Positions 8,106 through 15,642 of a stretch of 32,085 bases of DNA are shown piece after piece (the stretch's first letter is position 1; each line of letters starts with the position of its first letter). The stretch is from Bdellovibrio sp. 28-41-41. Lineage in GTDB: Bacteria; Bdellovibrionota; Bdellovibrionia; Bdellovibrionales; Bdellovibrionaceae. The DNA is taken from contig NCGL01000055.1 in the NCBI GenBank assembly GCA_002256935.1, positions 1 to 32,085 of the forward strand, in the 5' to 3' direction. The notes beneath the pieces were generated by a model. The model was not told the DNA's origin and did not search any database. It worked only from the letters and a program-made list of their open reading frames with translations. A program made the translations under genes and the position numbers.

Positions 8106-8803
8106 CGACCACCTCCAAGCCGAGGAAGTTTGGTCTCTTTTGGAAGACCGCCAAATCCACGAGAAAGCCCTTCGTAATTTTCCTGGAAATTCTGAGTCGC
8201 AAGCTTTTCCTTGCGGTTATCGTAGGCCATATTTTGAGCCATGATCTTGAGCATCTGACTCTGTGTACGGAGCAGTTGGGTGGTAACTCCGATCAAAACT
8301 CCAAGAGCCTGATTTTGAAGTTTCCCGGCTCCTTGCGGGCTTACGACCTGAGCATGAAAAAGGATTTTGTCTCGCTCACGATCTACTTGATCGGCGTAGT
8401 CGTAAAGATTGCGATTCATCGAAATAACCTCCGACACACTCTGGTCTTGCGATTTCATCAGGTCTTCATCCATGCCCTTTGGCACCTGACCATAGATTGT
8501 TTGAATCGCGCGAAGCACCGAGTCCGCATCACGTAGATCGCCATAAACGCCAGGATTAAAATTCGGATTGATGATCCGAATGAGATCAAGCCCACTACGA
8601 ACGCCTGCATTGATGTCTCGCATAAGATCGAGAGTGTCTTTTCCATTTTCTAAAACACTTCTGAGCGTAATAACGGTTTGAATTGCTTGAGCGAGAATTT
8701 GGGTGAGAACGAGAACGTCTCCTCCGAAAAGATCCGCCTTCGCGGATCTTGGTCCCACTATCAAGACAACCGACAATAAAATTGCTAGAATTCTTTTTTT
8801 CAT
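8102..8803 (-). CDS. virB5: VirB5/TrbJ-like secreted pilus-tip protein
   Basis: This 233-residue protein has a signal peptide cleaved near residue 23 (GPRSAKA, then DLFGG). The mature part is almost entirely helical, with heptad-like stretches such as VLTQILAQAIQTVITLRSVL and ALGVLIGVTTQLLRTQSQML near 160-190. This composition and its position between VirB4 and VirB6 match the VirB5/TrbJ group of minor pilus-tip adhesins. Sequence identity in this family is always low, so the assignment depends on position, size and helical pattern. The ATG overlaps the VirB4 stop. Confidence 0.72.
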   Translation of the reverse strand: MKKRILAILLSVVLIVGPRSAKADLFGGDVLVLTQILAQAIQTVITLRSVLENGKDTLDLMRDINAGVRSGLDLIRIINPNFNPGVYGDLRDADSVLRAIQTIYGQVPKGMDEDLMKSQDQSVSEVISMNRNLYDYADQVDRERDKILFHAQVVSPQGAGKLQNQALGVLIGVTTQLLRTQSQMLKIMAQNMAYDNRKEKLATQNFQENYEGLSRGFGGLPKETKLPRLGGGR

Positions 8804-11265
8804 GCTGCCACCCCCTTCATTGAAGAAACGCCGAATGGTGCAAGGTCCGAGGCTCTAATAAGAGCTGCCTCAAGCGAAAGTCCTTCGGCTCTTAGTTTGT
8901 CTAAGAACTGATTGTCCCTAGCGTCTGAAGTTGAAATCCAATACTCCATAGGCGATGGCTGAATTCTGATGACCTGACGACTTTCGCCTTCCATCAAGAA
9001 TCCTTCGCTGAAAACGCCTTTGCGTTGTTCGAGACTCTGAATCAACCGTAGCTCTTGCGTATTGAGCTTCAGTGCGTCCCTTAAAACTTTTGTGTCACCT
9101 TTTTGAAGCATGATGAGCTTAGCCGCCGTGTTGTTCAAAATGGCTGGCCCCATACCACTCGCAATGATCTCTTCCACGCCTTGAGTGATAAATGTGATAC
9201 CGCTGCCGGTCTTTCGAAATGTGCGCGCGGCGTATTCCATGAAGTTGCTCGCCGCTGTGCTTTTTAAAAGCTCCCAAGCTTCATCAAGCAGGACTCGCTT
9301 TGGAGTTGTTCGGTCACTTTCAACCTGCTCCAGAATGAAGTTTGTCAGAATCAAAATCATAACTGACTGGAGATCCGGGTACTGCGAAAGGCCCTTGAGA
9401 TCAAAGGACACAATTGTCCTATCGGCTTCGATTTTTCCGTGACCATCAAGAAGGCGTCCATATGGCGTCGACCCAATCCATGGGAATAGTAGCTTCCCAA
9501 TTCGTCGCAAGGATTCTTCCGTATCTTCTAGGCAATGTTTCGCTAAATCCGATAATACCGGGGATTTCGGCGTTCCCATGTCTCGTGAGTTTTCAAAGAC
9601 GGTGGTTAACGCCGCCTCAAGCTGAACACGTTCAAACCGGGTGAGCTTCTCTCCCTGATCGACAACCATTTGTTCAATGATGCTGACCAACCCTTTCAGC
9701 CTTTCTCCAGAGGGAGGTTGGCTTGGATCACGAAGTTCAAACGGATTGATTCTGTAAAGCCCTGTCAGATTGATCTCAAAATACTGACCATCAAGAACCT
9801 CGGTCATTTTTTTGTATGAACCGCCGATGTCGATGACAAATACGCGAGTCCCCCGCGCGATCTGCTGAAGCATTAAAAAGTTGTTGGCAAAACTTTTTCC
9901 TGAGCCGCTAGACCCAGTAACTAATGAATTAAAATTATTCAGCCGAGCCGAATATGGATTCAGAGAATAGAGGGTGCCGAGTCTTGTCTTAATCAGACAA
10001 ACAGGTTTCTCATCACCTGTTGCGGCACCGTAAAGCGGAAAGAAGTCGACGAGATTATTCGTCTTCATCCTTTTTGCACGCACCATCGACATAGGTGCGA
10101 GCGGTAAATCGGACTTAAATGTTTTCCAACCACCGACCGTTTCTTGTGTACCCTCGGAACCACTCAAGGTCTTGAAACGAGACAGAACCTCTTTTGAATG
10201 AAGATTGAGGCGTCGTTCTCCCTCGTGGTTGGCGACATCTCTTAAAATGATAACAAGTTCCGCCTGAAAAATTCTTTGACCTGTTTCGATAATCTCCCGA
10301 ATCAAATCCGTTGTTTGTGACAAACGAGATTCGCTCTCTAGATCAGAAACTCGATTGCTCGATGAATTTGAGAGCGAATGGGCCATTCGTCGCTTTTGTT
10401 CAAGACTTTTGATTTCTTTGCCTTGCTCCGGGATCTTGAATGAGAACAAGAGCTCATATTTAAAAGGCAGCGCTAAAAATCCACTCATCATTCCGGCAAA
10501 GGTCATTTCAGGAAGAGTCTTGAGTGTGATAACCCGTGTCTTTAGGCCATCTAGAATGAAATCCTCTTGATCCAAAATTAGATCGCCGAAGACGAGCTGC
10601 GCTCTTGGCGAGATATCGTCGAGATCAGTTTCTCTCTTTGCAATCTGCGGTGGTGTGACTGAGTCGGAGCGCCTTGGATTCAAGTGCTCATATAGAATTT
10701 CAATCAAATCCGCTTTTGAACAGTCGCCCGTGACAAAGCCCATTGAAGAAAGAGTCGCCCTGGCAGTTTCAAGTGCCTGACTGAGACTTTGCAAACGACC
10801 TTCAAAGCCTTTTTCGAATTCTGAAGAAAATTTCTTTGCATTGGAGAAAGAAAGCGCTCCCGGTCGCTCTGCTCCTTCCGTTTTTAGAAAAAACAGAAGT
10901 CTTGGGCGAAACAGGGTCCCATCCTTAACTTGCTCCAATAAACTTTCTGCACGCTTTTGATCAAGACGCTTCAAGAATGTATTTTCGGTCGTTACGAGTC
11001 CAGTGTGCGCGACAAGAGCTTCCTCAACGTCAGATTCGACCTTAACTAAAAACTGTGATGTCATGCCTTCGGGCAGCGAGTTCGCAAAGGCACGAAGCCC
11101 CATGGTAAGTTGATTGATTCTGGATTCATCAAAGCACTCGATATCCAGAGGGAGTAACTCCAAGCCTGTTGATAGTGAGCCATCCCATAAAATTGCATGG
11201 GGAAAAGGGCTCGATTCAAATTCCCAGAATGGAAGACTTTCGGATAATGAAGGAGCTGTACTCAT
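8800..11265 (-). CDS. virB4: VirB4/TraC-type secretion ATPase
   Basis: This is the largest and best conserved protein of the set (821 residues), the ATPase that powers pilus assembly and substrate transfer. Walker A is GSSGSGKS at 451-458 after NFNSLVT, with VFVIDIGGSYKKM following. Walker B is RVLLDEAWELLKS, followed by AARTFRKTGSGITFITQGVE and a KLIMLQKGD stretch, all standard in VirB4/TraC proteins. The N-terminal half is the divergent VirB4 domain that docks to the membrane complex. Its ATG overlaps the VirB3 stop, and its own stop overlaps VirB5. No VirB11 ATPase is present in the window, so this and VirD4 are the only visible motors. Confidence 0.94.
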   Translation of the reverse strand: MSTAPSLSESLPFWEFESSPFPHAILWDGSLSTGLELLPLDIECFDESRINQLTMGLRAFANSLPEGMTSQFLVKVESDVEEALVAHTGLVTTENTFLKRLDQKRAESLLEQVKDGTLFRPRLLFFLKTEGAERPGALSFSNAKKFSSEFEKGFEGRLQSLSQALETARATLSSMGFVTGDCSKADLIEILYEHLNPRRSDSVTPPQIAKRETDLDDISPRAQLVFGDLILDQEDFILDGLKTRVITLKTLPEMTFAGMMSGFLALPFKYELLFSFKIPEQGKEIKSLEQKRRMAHSLSNSSSNRVSDLESESRLSQTTDLIREIIETGQRIFQAELVIILRDVANHEGERRLNLHSKEVLSRFKTLSGSEGTQETVGGWKTFKSDLPLAPMSMVRAKRMKTNNLVDFFPLYGAATGDEKPVCLIKTRLGTLYSLNPYSARLNNFNSLVTGSSGSGKSFANNFLMLQQIARGTRVFVIDIGGSYKKMTEVLDGQYFEINLTGLYRINPFELRDPSQPPSGERLKGLVSIIEQMVVDQGEKLTRFERVQLEAALTTVFENSRDMGTPKSPVLSDLAKHCLEDTEESLRRIGKLLFPWIGSTPYGRLLDGHGKIEADRTIVSFDLKGLSQYPDLQSVMILILTNFILEQVESDRTTPKRVLLDEAWELLKSTAASNFMEYAARTFRKTGSGITFITQGVEEIIASGMGPAILNNTAAKLIMLQKGDTKVLRDALKLNTQELRLIQSLEQRKGVFSEGFLMEGESRQVIRIQPSPMEYWISTSDARDNQFLDKLRAEGLSLEAALIRASDLAPFGVSSMKGVAA

Positions 11266-11585
11266 AAAGCACCGCCATTTCCAAAGCGGCGATACTTAGA
11301 GTCCGGTGCGTTTGCAGACGACACCGTGGGCGAAATTAGATGTTCAACATAGTGCTGGAGAAATTGATCCGGCTTGCCGCGTTTGAAAATGAAAAGAACG
11401 AGGCCAAGTCCAAGGCTTGAGCCAAACACCATGGGAATTTTCATGGAAGTTGATCCGAAGATGAGATTTTGCACTGAAAGATTCAGTAGCAGGACAAGAA
11501 CATCGGAAAGTTCGAGTCCAAGAATTTTATTTTTTGTTTCGAGAGTTCGCGGCACTATTGAGGTAAGTAAGTTTTCTTCACTCAT
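11262..11585 (-). CDS. virB3: VirB3/TrbD-like small membrane protein
   Basis: This 107-residue protein has two close membrane segments at about 26-46 and 51-68, then a soluble tail beginning KRGKPDQFLQHYVEHLISP. Size, topology and position between the pilin and VirB4 are those of VirB3/TrbD/TraL, which works with VirB4 and is sometimes fused to it. The motif PRTLETKNKILGLELSD before the first segment also resembles the start of this group. It shares one base with the pilin stop (TAATG) and overlaps VirB4 by four. Confidence 0.75.
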   Translation of the reverse strand: MSEENLLTSIVPRTLETKNKILGLELSDVLVLLLNLSVQNLIFGSTSMKIPMVFGSSLGLGLVLFIFKRGKPDQFLQHYVEHLISPTVSSANAPDSKYRRFGNGGAL

Positions 11586-11872
11586 TAGCGCACCGTCTGC
11601 GAAATGAAATCAACAATCGCCTGTGCGCCGAAGCCGATGACTGAGCCAATGATCGCGTACCATAAATGAGTTTTGGCGCGCTCGTTGCCGGTCATCAGAG
11701 AAAATGCGGCCCACGCAATACCGATAATTGAAAGTGTTGGAAGAATAACTCGAGTGAGTTTTGTTTGAATCCCCACAAGAGAAGATTCGACGCTCGCAAA
11801 ACCAAGTTCCGGCATCAGAACAAGAGCGAGGGTAAAGATCAGAAAACCAAGTAACATTTTTTTCCTATTCAT
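11585..11872 (-). CDS. virB2: VirB2/TrbC-like pilin
   Basis: This 95-residue protein is the likely pilus subunit. A signal peptide runs to about residue 27 (PELGFA, then SVESS). Two hydrophobic helices follow at about 42-60 and 70-90, separated by a short polar turn (TGNERAKTH). This is the VirB2/TrbC plan. The frame is open to 11905, but ATG at 11872 has a perfect extended ribosome site (AAGGAGGTGACTCT) and gives a clean signal peptide. The strong site fits a subunit needed in many copies. It is first in the structural VirB run. Confidence 0.8.
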   Translation of the reverse strand: MNRKKMLLGFLIFTLALVLMPELGFASVESSLVGIQTKLTRVILPTLSIIGIAWAAFSLMTGNERAKTHLWYAIIGSVIGFGAQAIVDFISQTVR

Positions 11873-11894
11873 AGAGTCACCTCCTTTTTTAAAG

Positions 11895-12224
11895 TTAAGA
11901 CGCAATCATGTCCTCCTGGGGCTCGCTCTTATCTGGGAACAGACAGAGGAAAATATTTTCGGGCTGATTTCGGTACTCTTCGAGGCTTAGAACGATGTAC
12001 TTGGTGTCATCTTTCTCATCGGGCACGATGAAGTATTGATGACTTGGGTACACAAAAAGTTTCAGGCGAAACTTTTTCGATCCTTGCTTTAGAAGTGCAA
12101 TTCCCACACTTTCGCCCTCGATGACTTCGCCACTGGATGTAATTTCACCTAGGTAGACTCCGAAGCGGTCAGATTTTCGAATTGGCACGACATTGCTATA
12201 TGGAAAATTATTGTTCTCGTTCAT
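11895..12224 (-). CDS. Unknown soluble protein in the transfer operon leader
   Basis: This is a 109-residue soluble protein without a signal or membrane segment. I do not recognise it. The pattern of short strands (RFGVYLGEITSSGEVIEGES, FRLKLFVYPSHQYFIVPDE, TKYIVLSLEEY) suggests a small beta barrel or SH3-like fold. Its ATG overlaps the stop of the zinc-ribbon gene before it. It lies 22 bases before the pilin start, so it belongs to the transfer operon and may act in regulation or assembly in the cytoplasm. Confidence 0.6.
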   Translation of the reverse strand: MNENNNFPYSNVVPIRKSDRFGVYLGEITSSGEVIEGESVGIALLKQGSKKFRLKLFVYPSHQYFIVPDEKDDTKYIVLSLEEYRNQPENIFLCLFPDKSEPQEDMIAS

Positions 12225-12472
12225 GCTGAGAACCTTTCCATCTCAAACATTTCAACAACGTCTTCGGTCCAGCCGCATTCACAGCAGGTCAGAAATCCGC
12301 TATGAAAATCAGTGAGGCCCCCGCATTCAGGGCATTGATCGCCGTCAAGAGGCGGACCTGATTTTTTGAAATTGAGAAATCGACGCTTAAGTCCGGGCTC
12401 TGGTCTTCCGGTGTGAGTTAACTCGGACTCATTTCGATAAATGGCTCTTTTGTCCTTCAGTGTTCTAGACAT
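12221..12472 (-). CDS. Small zinc-ribbon protein (second of two)
   Basis: This is an 83-residue protein. The N-terminal third is basic (MSRTLKDKRAIYRNES). The C-terminal half carries a four-cysteine zinc ribbon: CPECGG, about ten residues, then CCECGW, ending in an acidic tail. It shares the spacing and the closing Cys-x-x-Cys-x-Trp of the gene at 12705-12977, so the two look like diverged paralogs. The frame is open to 12589, but ATG at 12472 overlaps the stop of the gene before (TAATG) and is the likely start. Zinc ribbons of this size usually bind nucleic acid or a polymerase; the actual partner is unknown. Confidence 0.65.
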   Translation of the reverse strand: MSRTLKDKRAIYRNESELTHTGRPEPGLKRRFLNFKKSGPPLDGDQCPECGGLTDFHSGFLTCCECGWTEDVVEMFEMERFSA

Positions 12473-12681
12473 TAGAAGTCCCTCCGCTGATTGGAATGAA
12501 ACGACGGGCGAGTGCGCTTCATTTCCAGTCGTTCCCAGCCTTCGAGAGTCATGTCTGACGGAGAGAAAGCTTTTTTCAGACGATCCCACAGTGACGGCTG
12601 CTCGGCCTTTTCAATGGTGATCAGAGACAGGTTCAGATCGCGTTTTGCGTCCACTTGAGTTTTGATTTGTTTTGCATTCAT
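12472..12681 (-). CDS. Unknown 69-residue protein
   Basis: This is a short soluble, charged protein with an amphipathic helix at the N-terminus (MNAKQIKTQVDAKRDLNLS) and the segment PSLWDRLKKAFSPSDMTLEGW. I do not recognise a family. The reason to call it real is its start: ATG at 12681 lies behind AAAGGAGGTGTATCT, one of the strongest ribosome sites in the window, and its stop is coupled to the next zinc-ribbon gene. It is 23 bases from the gene before it. Confidence 0.6.
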   Translation of the reverse strand: MNAKQIKTQVDAKRDLNLSLITIEKAEQPSLWDRLKKAFSPSDMTLEGWERLEMKRTRPSFHSNQRRDF

Positions 12682-12704
12682 AGATACACCTCCTTTGTTT
12701 TTGG

Positions 12705-12977
12705 TTAAGCGATTCGTTGCGTGTTGGAAGGCATGTCTTCACCGACGCATTCGAGATCGATCGTGTTTTCATTTTCATGGCGAGCGTCGAAATCAACGTC
12801 GTTGCCGAACTGCTGGCGAACGGCCTCAAAGATGTTGTCGAGTTGGCCGAGATCGACGAGCCAGTGGCTGTTGTCCCAGTCACAGTCGCAACACATTTGA
12901 TCCATGCCTAAGGTCAGAATTTCTTTTGACCCGCACTTCGGACATTTTTCTTTCTTGTGTTCAGTTCCAATTTTCAT
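12705..12977 (-). CDS. Small zinc-ribbon protein (first gene of transfer operon)
   Basis: This is a 90-residue protein with an N-terminal zinc ribbon: CPKCGS at about 12-17 and CCDCDW at about 29-34, joined by a turn. An acidic C-terminal region of about 55 residues follows (QLDNIFEAVRQQFGNDVDFD). It is the first gene after the 320-bp control region with the three dyads, so it is probably the first one translated from the transfer promoter. Its relative at 12221-12472 has the same metal-binding spacing. Possible roles are transcription control of the operon or binding single-stranded DNA, but neither is shown by the sequence. Confidence 0.65.
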   Translation of the reverse strand: MKIGTEHKKEKCPKCGSKEILTLGMDQMCCDCDWDNSHWLVDLGQLDNIFEAVRQQFGNDVDFDARHENENTIDLECVGEDMPSNTQRIA

Positions 12978-13133
12978 ATACCCCTTCCTTCCTGCGCTTT
13001 TGTCTGCGCGGTTACACCCGACCTTAAGAGCAGGATTGGGTCCGAAACGCAGGCACAGTGCTAAGCAGCGGCTATGTGATTGAATTGTTTTTGGATTGCA
13101 GATTTTTAAGGAGCTTGGAGAGAAATCGCTATT

Positions 13134-13149
13134 TGGTTCGTTTGAACCA
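13134..13149. promoter_or_regulatory. Perfect dyad TGGTTC-N4-GAACCA
   Basis: The sequence TGGTTCGTTTGAACCA has two perfect 6-base arms and a 4-base centre. It is the copy nearest to the first transfer gene (157 bases from its ATG). It fits a homodimeric activator or repressor site; the obvious candidates are the NtrC-type protein encoded at 17452-18858 or the XRE proteins of the element. Confidence 0.5.
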
Positions 13150-13216
13150 TGACCGAGCGACTAAAAAGTCAATTTCTCGAGGGAAATTAAGCAAATAGAT
13201 GGATTGGGGTTTGAAG

Positions 13217-13232
13217 TGGACCAAATGATCCG
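13217..13232. promoter_or_regulatory. Degenerate dyad copy
   Basis: TGGACCAAATGATCCG keeps the 6-4-6 layout, but only four of six arm positions pair. It starts exactly 20 bases before the next copy at 13237, close to two helical turns, so two dimers would sit on nearly the same face of the DNA. Confidence 0.3.
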
Positions 13233-13236
13233 TGTT

Positions 13237-13252
13237 TGGCTCAAATGAACCA
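13237..13252. promoter_or_regulatory. Near-perfect dyad copy
   Basis: TGGCTCAAATGAACCA has five of six arm positions paired. Its right arm is identical to that of the perfect copy at 13134. It lies 103 bases from that copy and 45 bases from the end of the kinase gene. Confidence 0.45.
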
Positions 13253-13297
13253 GTCAAATCAAATTCAATGGGAGGTAAACGGCGAAAGAGAAAGGCC

Positions 13298-14836
13298 TTA
13301 TAGAACGACGATCGGAATATCGCCTAAGGCCGTCTTCGGAATGAGTGGAATTTGATGAGACCTGCACATCGACTGCACCGTAGGATCGTCAAAGTGGCCG
13401 GTGACCAAGAATTTCTCCGTGCTCGACGAAATTCTCCTAAGCAAATCAATGCCGGTTTTTTTGGTTCCTAAATCATAATCTGCAAAAACAACTACTCGGC
13501 TAGATTCTGCCACTGACCGATTGCTTAAGAGCGATAGGGCCGCTTCAGCATTGTCGAGGCACGCGGGTCCCTTGGCAAATCCTGCCTCTCTAAGGCGGTC
13601 ACGCCAAATCTCATGCACACTTACTTGATCGTCCACGACTACTACCATGTCGGATTGTCGGAGTTTGATTCGAGGTACATACCAGGCTTCTCGCGATTGA
13701 ATCGGCAAGGTCACCTGAACAGATGTACCTGTTCCGACTTCTGAGAAGATTTTAATGCTGCCACCCCAATCTTCGACATTTTCTTTTGCGTGATGAAGGC
13801 CGAGTCCTGTGCCCGTAGGCTTTCCAAACGAAAATCCTTTATCTGTAACCTTGGATTGAATCTCCGCAGGAATTCCCGTTCCGTTGTCTTTAACTTCGAG
13901 GATAACTCGGTCGCCAAAATCCTGTGCGACAATATCAACTCGCCCGCTATCCGGAGTCGCTTCAAAGGCGTTTGTTGCGAGGTTTGTTAAAATGGATCTT
14001 AGCTCGTGGCTGATGAAATCTCCGTGTGCGGAGATGAGTGAGTCATCGACCTGTGTTGTGACGATCAAACGCCCAGGTGCCACCAGACGCACTTCCCGCA
14101 TCGTATCTGTCAGGACAGGATGAAAAAGATTGTCTGAGGCAACTTTCCTATTGGGTTCGTCCAAATCTGATACTAAGTTTTTAATGTGAGTGATGACATT
14201 CGATAAAAGTTCTTGGTTGAGATCGGAAGCGCCCTTTCGATTTGAAAGGCGAATCAGAGCAGAGAGAGGCGTTCTGATATTGTGTCGGAGCTTGCGAGCT
14301 ACTTCGGCCCGGGCCAGTTCAGTTTCAATTCTCAACGACTCGTCGAACTCTCCAACGATTCTTTTCTTCATCATGCGAGTTTGAGGGATAGAAACAAGGT
14401 TCAAGACGAGCCAAATTAGAAATGCCCAGCCGATTTCTTTCAGGCGGCTAAACTCAAAAATAATTTTATCTCGGCTCGCTGTGATGGTCGGAATGTCCAC
14501 TGCAACTTCGTCATAGGTCAGTCGTCGCCAAAACGATTTGTCAGGCATGAGATCCGCCAGCTCTGGGAGCGTAAAGGATCTGCGAGGATCAGATGAAATG
14601 TATCGAATCGTTGAAAAGTGATCGAGTCTTGCTTCCTGGAGGGTTATGCCGACCTCTCGAAAATCTTCGACTTGAATCATACGAGAAATGAACTTTGCTG
14701 TCTGCGTGGCTTGACCGCTCAGATGAATGTAATTGAAGACAATCGAGAGACAAAAAAGAATCAAAAGACCTAACAGCGAAGCTATGAGCTGTTTTCTTTC
14801 AAAGCTTTTAAGGCGATGCTTCAATGATTCTCTCAC
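13298..14836 (-). CDS. Hybrid sensor histidine kinase with C-terminal receiver
   Basis: This is a 512-residue membrane kinase. Membrane segments at about 17-36 and 136-152 bracket a periplasmic sensor of roughly 100 residues with no family I recognise. The dimerisation domain has the phospho-acceptor His185 (RHNIRTPLSAL). The ATPase domain has its N-box at 281-292 (Asn285 and Asn289), DNGTGIP at 317-323 and GTGLGL at 342-347. A receiver domain follows from 396, with Asp402-Asp403, the likely phospho-acceptor Asp453, Thr479 and Lys501, and then the protein ends. A hybrid kinase normally needs another phosphotransfer step or uses its receiver as a brake. It starts with GTG overlapping the YcaO-like stop (GTGA). 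As last gene of the signalling operon, its natural partner is the NtrC-type regulator five genes back. Confidence 0.9.
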   Translation of the reverse strand: MRESLKHRLKSFERKQLIASLLGLLILFCLSIVFNYIHLSGQATQTAKFISRMIQVEDFREVGITLQEARLDHFSTIRYISSDPRRSFTLPELADLMPDKSFWRRLTYDEVAVDIPTITASRDKIIFEFSRLKEIGWAFLIWLVLNLVSIPQTRMMKKRIVGEFDESLRIETELARAEVARKLRHNIRTPLSALIRLSNRKGASDLNQELLSNVITHIKNLVSDLDEPNRKVASDNLFHPVLTDTMREVRLVAPGRLIVTTQVDDSLISAHGDFISHELRSILTNLATNAFEATPDSGRVDIVAQDFGDRVILEVKDNGTGIPAEIQSKVTDKGFSFGKPTGTGLGLHHAKENVEDWGGSIKIFSEVGTGTSVQVTLPIQSREAWYVPRIKLRQSDMVVVVDDQVSVHEIWRDRLREAGFAKGPACLDNAEAALSLLSNRSVAESSRVVVFADYDLGTKKTGIDLLRRISSSTEKFLVTGHFDDPTVQSMCRSHQIPLIPKTALGDIPIVVL

Positions 14837-15642
14837 AGCCTGCTCCCAGGGATTGTTGCCCGCATAAAGATAAGGGGAATGTCTGTGATAGAATGACTAG
14901 CAAGAGTCTGGCGGTGGACTGGAAAGTTCGTAGACGCAATTGCTGAGGACGAGACTATACCTGGTTTTTCGAATACACTTCTGTGAGATTCAAAAAAGGA
15001 ACTACTACAGCACCAAAGATCTGGATTTTTTCCCGCGGCCTCTAGAAACTGCTCTCTATTCTCGCAGTAGGCAGCAAAATTTCTAAGTGCCTCGATAGCC
15101 GCATGAAGTTGAGTCTCATCTGCATCGTCGCCAAGTCCAATACCCAAAAATTTTCGATCATCCTTTTCAATAAGACAAAGACTCGATTCATATGCCCAGG
15201 CAGGGCGCAGTTTCATCCACGAAATTGTTCCCCCTCGAGCGACAACGGCTTGGGAAATTTTCTGTGTGCTAGAGAGTCCAATGTCTGAGATAAAAGGTGT
15301 TTTTGTGTTGAGGTGCCAGTTAAACAGATATCGTTCAATTGCTTCTCGGCCCGCATTATGATCGGCGAGCTCAGCTATAGAATGAGCTGCAACCCCTTCC
15401 GTTGAAATGCCATTTTCAAAGCAAACGAATCGCTCTAGGGCTTCAGCAGCGGCTTTCTCAAAGGCAAGATTCTGATCAGTGGATGATCCTCGACCAGAAT
15501 GACGACCGCCTAGGATGGAGATCTCAAAGTCGAAGAGAGGAATGCCGTAGCCAGTTCCCCATTTGAACTCGTGAAACTTGACCTCAAGTTCCGATTTCTT
15601 TGAAATAAGCCATTTTGCGGCGACTAACGTTTGATGAGCCAT
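14833..15642 (-). CDS. Short YcaO-like protein
   Basis: This 269-residue protein carries the main landmarks of the YcaO fold, an ATP-using family that phosphorylates peptide backbones to form azolines, thioamides or related bonds. Landmarks in order are SGRGSSTDQN, the helix AAAEALERF (about 64-72, like SxxExxER), AGREAIERYLFNW (about 97-109, like the ELxERDAxxxW region), then IGLGDDADETQLHAAIEALR and a closing DIPLIFMRATIPG. Two departures stand out: the glutamine of the ExxQ motif appears to be Arg (EALR), and the protein stops five residues after the start of the PG motif, where most YcaO proteins continue. The frame extends upstream to a TTG at 15684; I prefer ATG at 15642. No E1-like or TfuA partner is nearby. 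It may be a divergent enzyme or a non-catalytic peptide-binding version. Confidence 0.72.
   Translation of the reverse strand: MAHQTLVAAKWLISKKSELEVKFHEFKWGTGYGIPLFDFEISILGGRHSGRGSSTDQNLAFEKAAAEALERFVCFENGISTEGVAAHSIAELADHNAGREAIERYLFNWHLNTKTPFISDIGLSSTQKISQAVVARGGTISWMKLRPAWAYESSLCLIEKDDRKFLGIGLGDDADETQLHAAIEALRNFAAYCENREQFLEAAGKNPDLWCCSSSFFESHRSVFEKPGIVSSSAIASTNFPVHRQTLASHSITDIPLIFMRATIPGSRL

Larger units (their letters stand above)
12978..13297. promoter_or_regulatory. Control region upstream of the transfer operon
   Basis: No gene is visible in these 320 bases. The region lies between the hybrid kinase stop and the first transfer gene, both on the minus strand. It carries three 16-bp imperfect dyads (listed separately) about 160-275 bases upstream of the zinc-ribbon start. 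That is a normal distance for enhancer sites of sigma54 activators. Minus-strand -24/-12 candidates exist (for instance around 13030-13045) but match the consensus poorly, and I see no good -35/-10 pair. A purine-rich ribosome site (AAGGAAGGGG) precedes the ATG at 12977. Confidence 0.55.

Noticed and set aside
12662..13027. A 121-residue plus-strand open frame
   Set aside because: It lies opposite the zinc-ribbon gene, has no family likeness and an Arg/Cys-rich composition typical of an antisense shadow.
13028..13045. Minus-strand sigma54-like site upstream of the transfer operon
   Set aside because: TCGGACCCAATCCTGC has GG and GC at the right spacing, but most other consensus positions differ, so I do not call a promoter here.
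14833..15642. Frameshift as the reason the YcaO-like protein is short
   Set aside because: The sequence right after its stop is the start of the kinase gene in a coupled overlap; no remnant of a YcaO C-terminus is seen in another frame.
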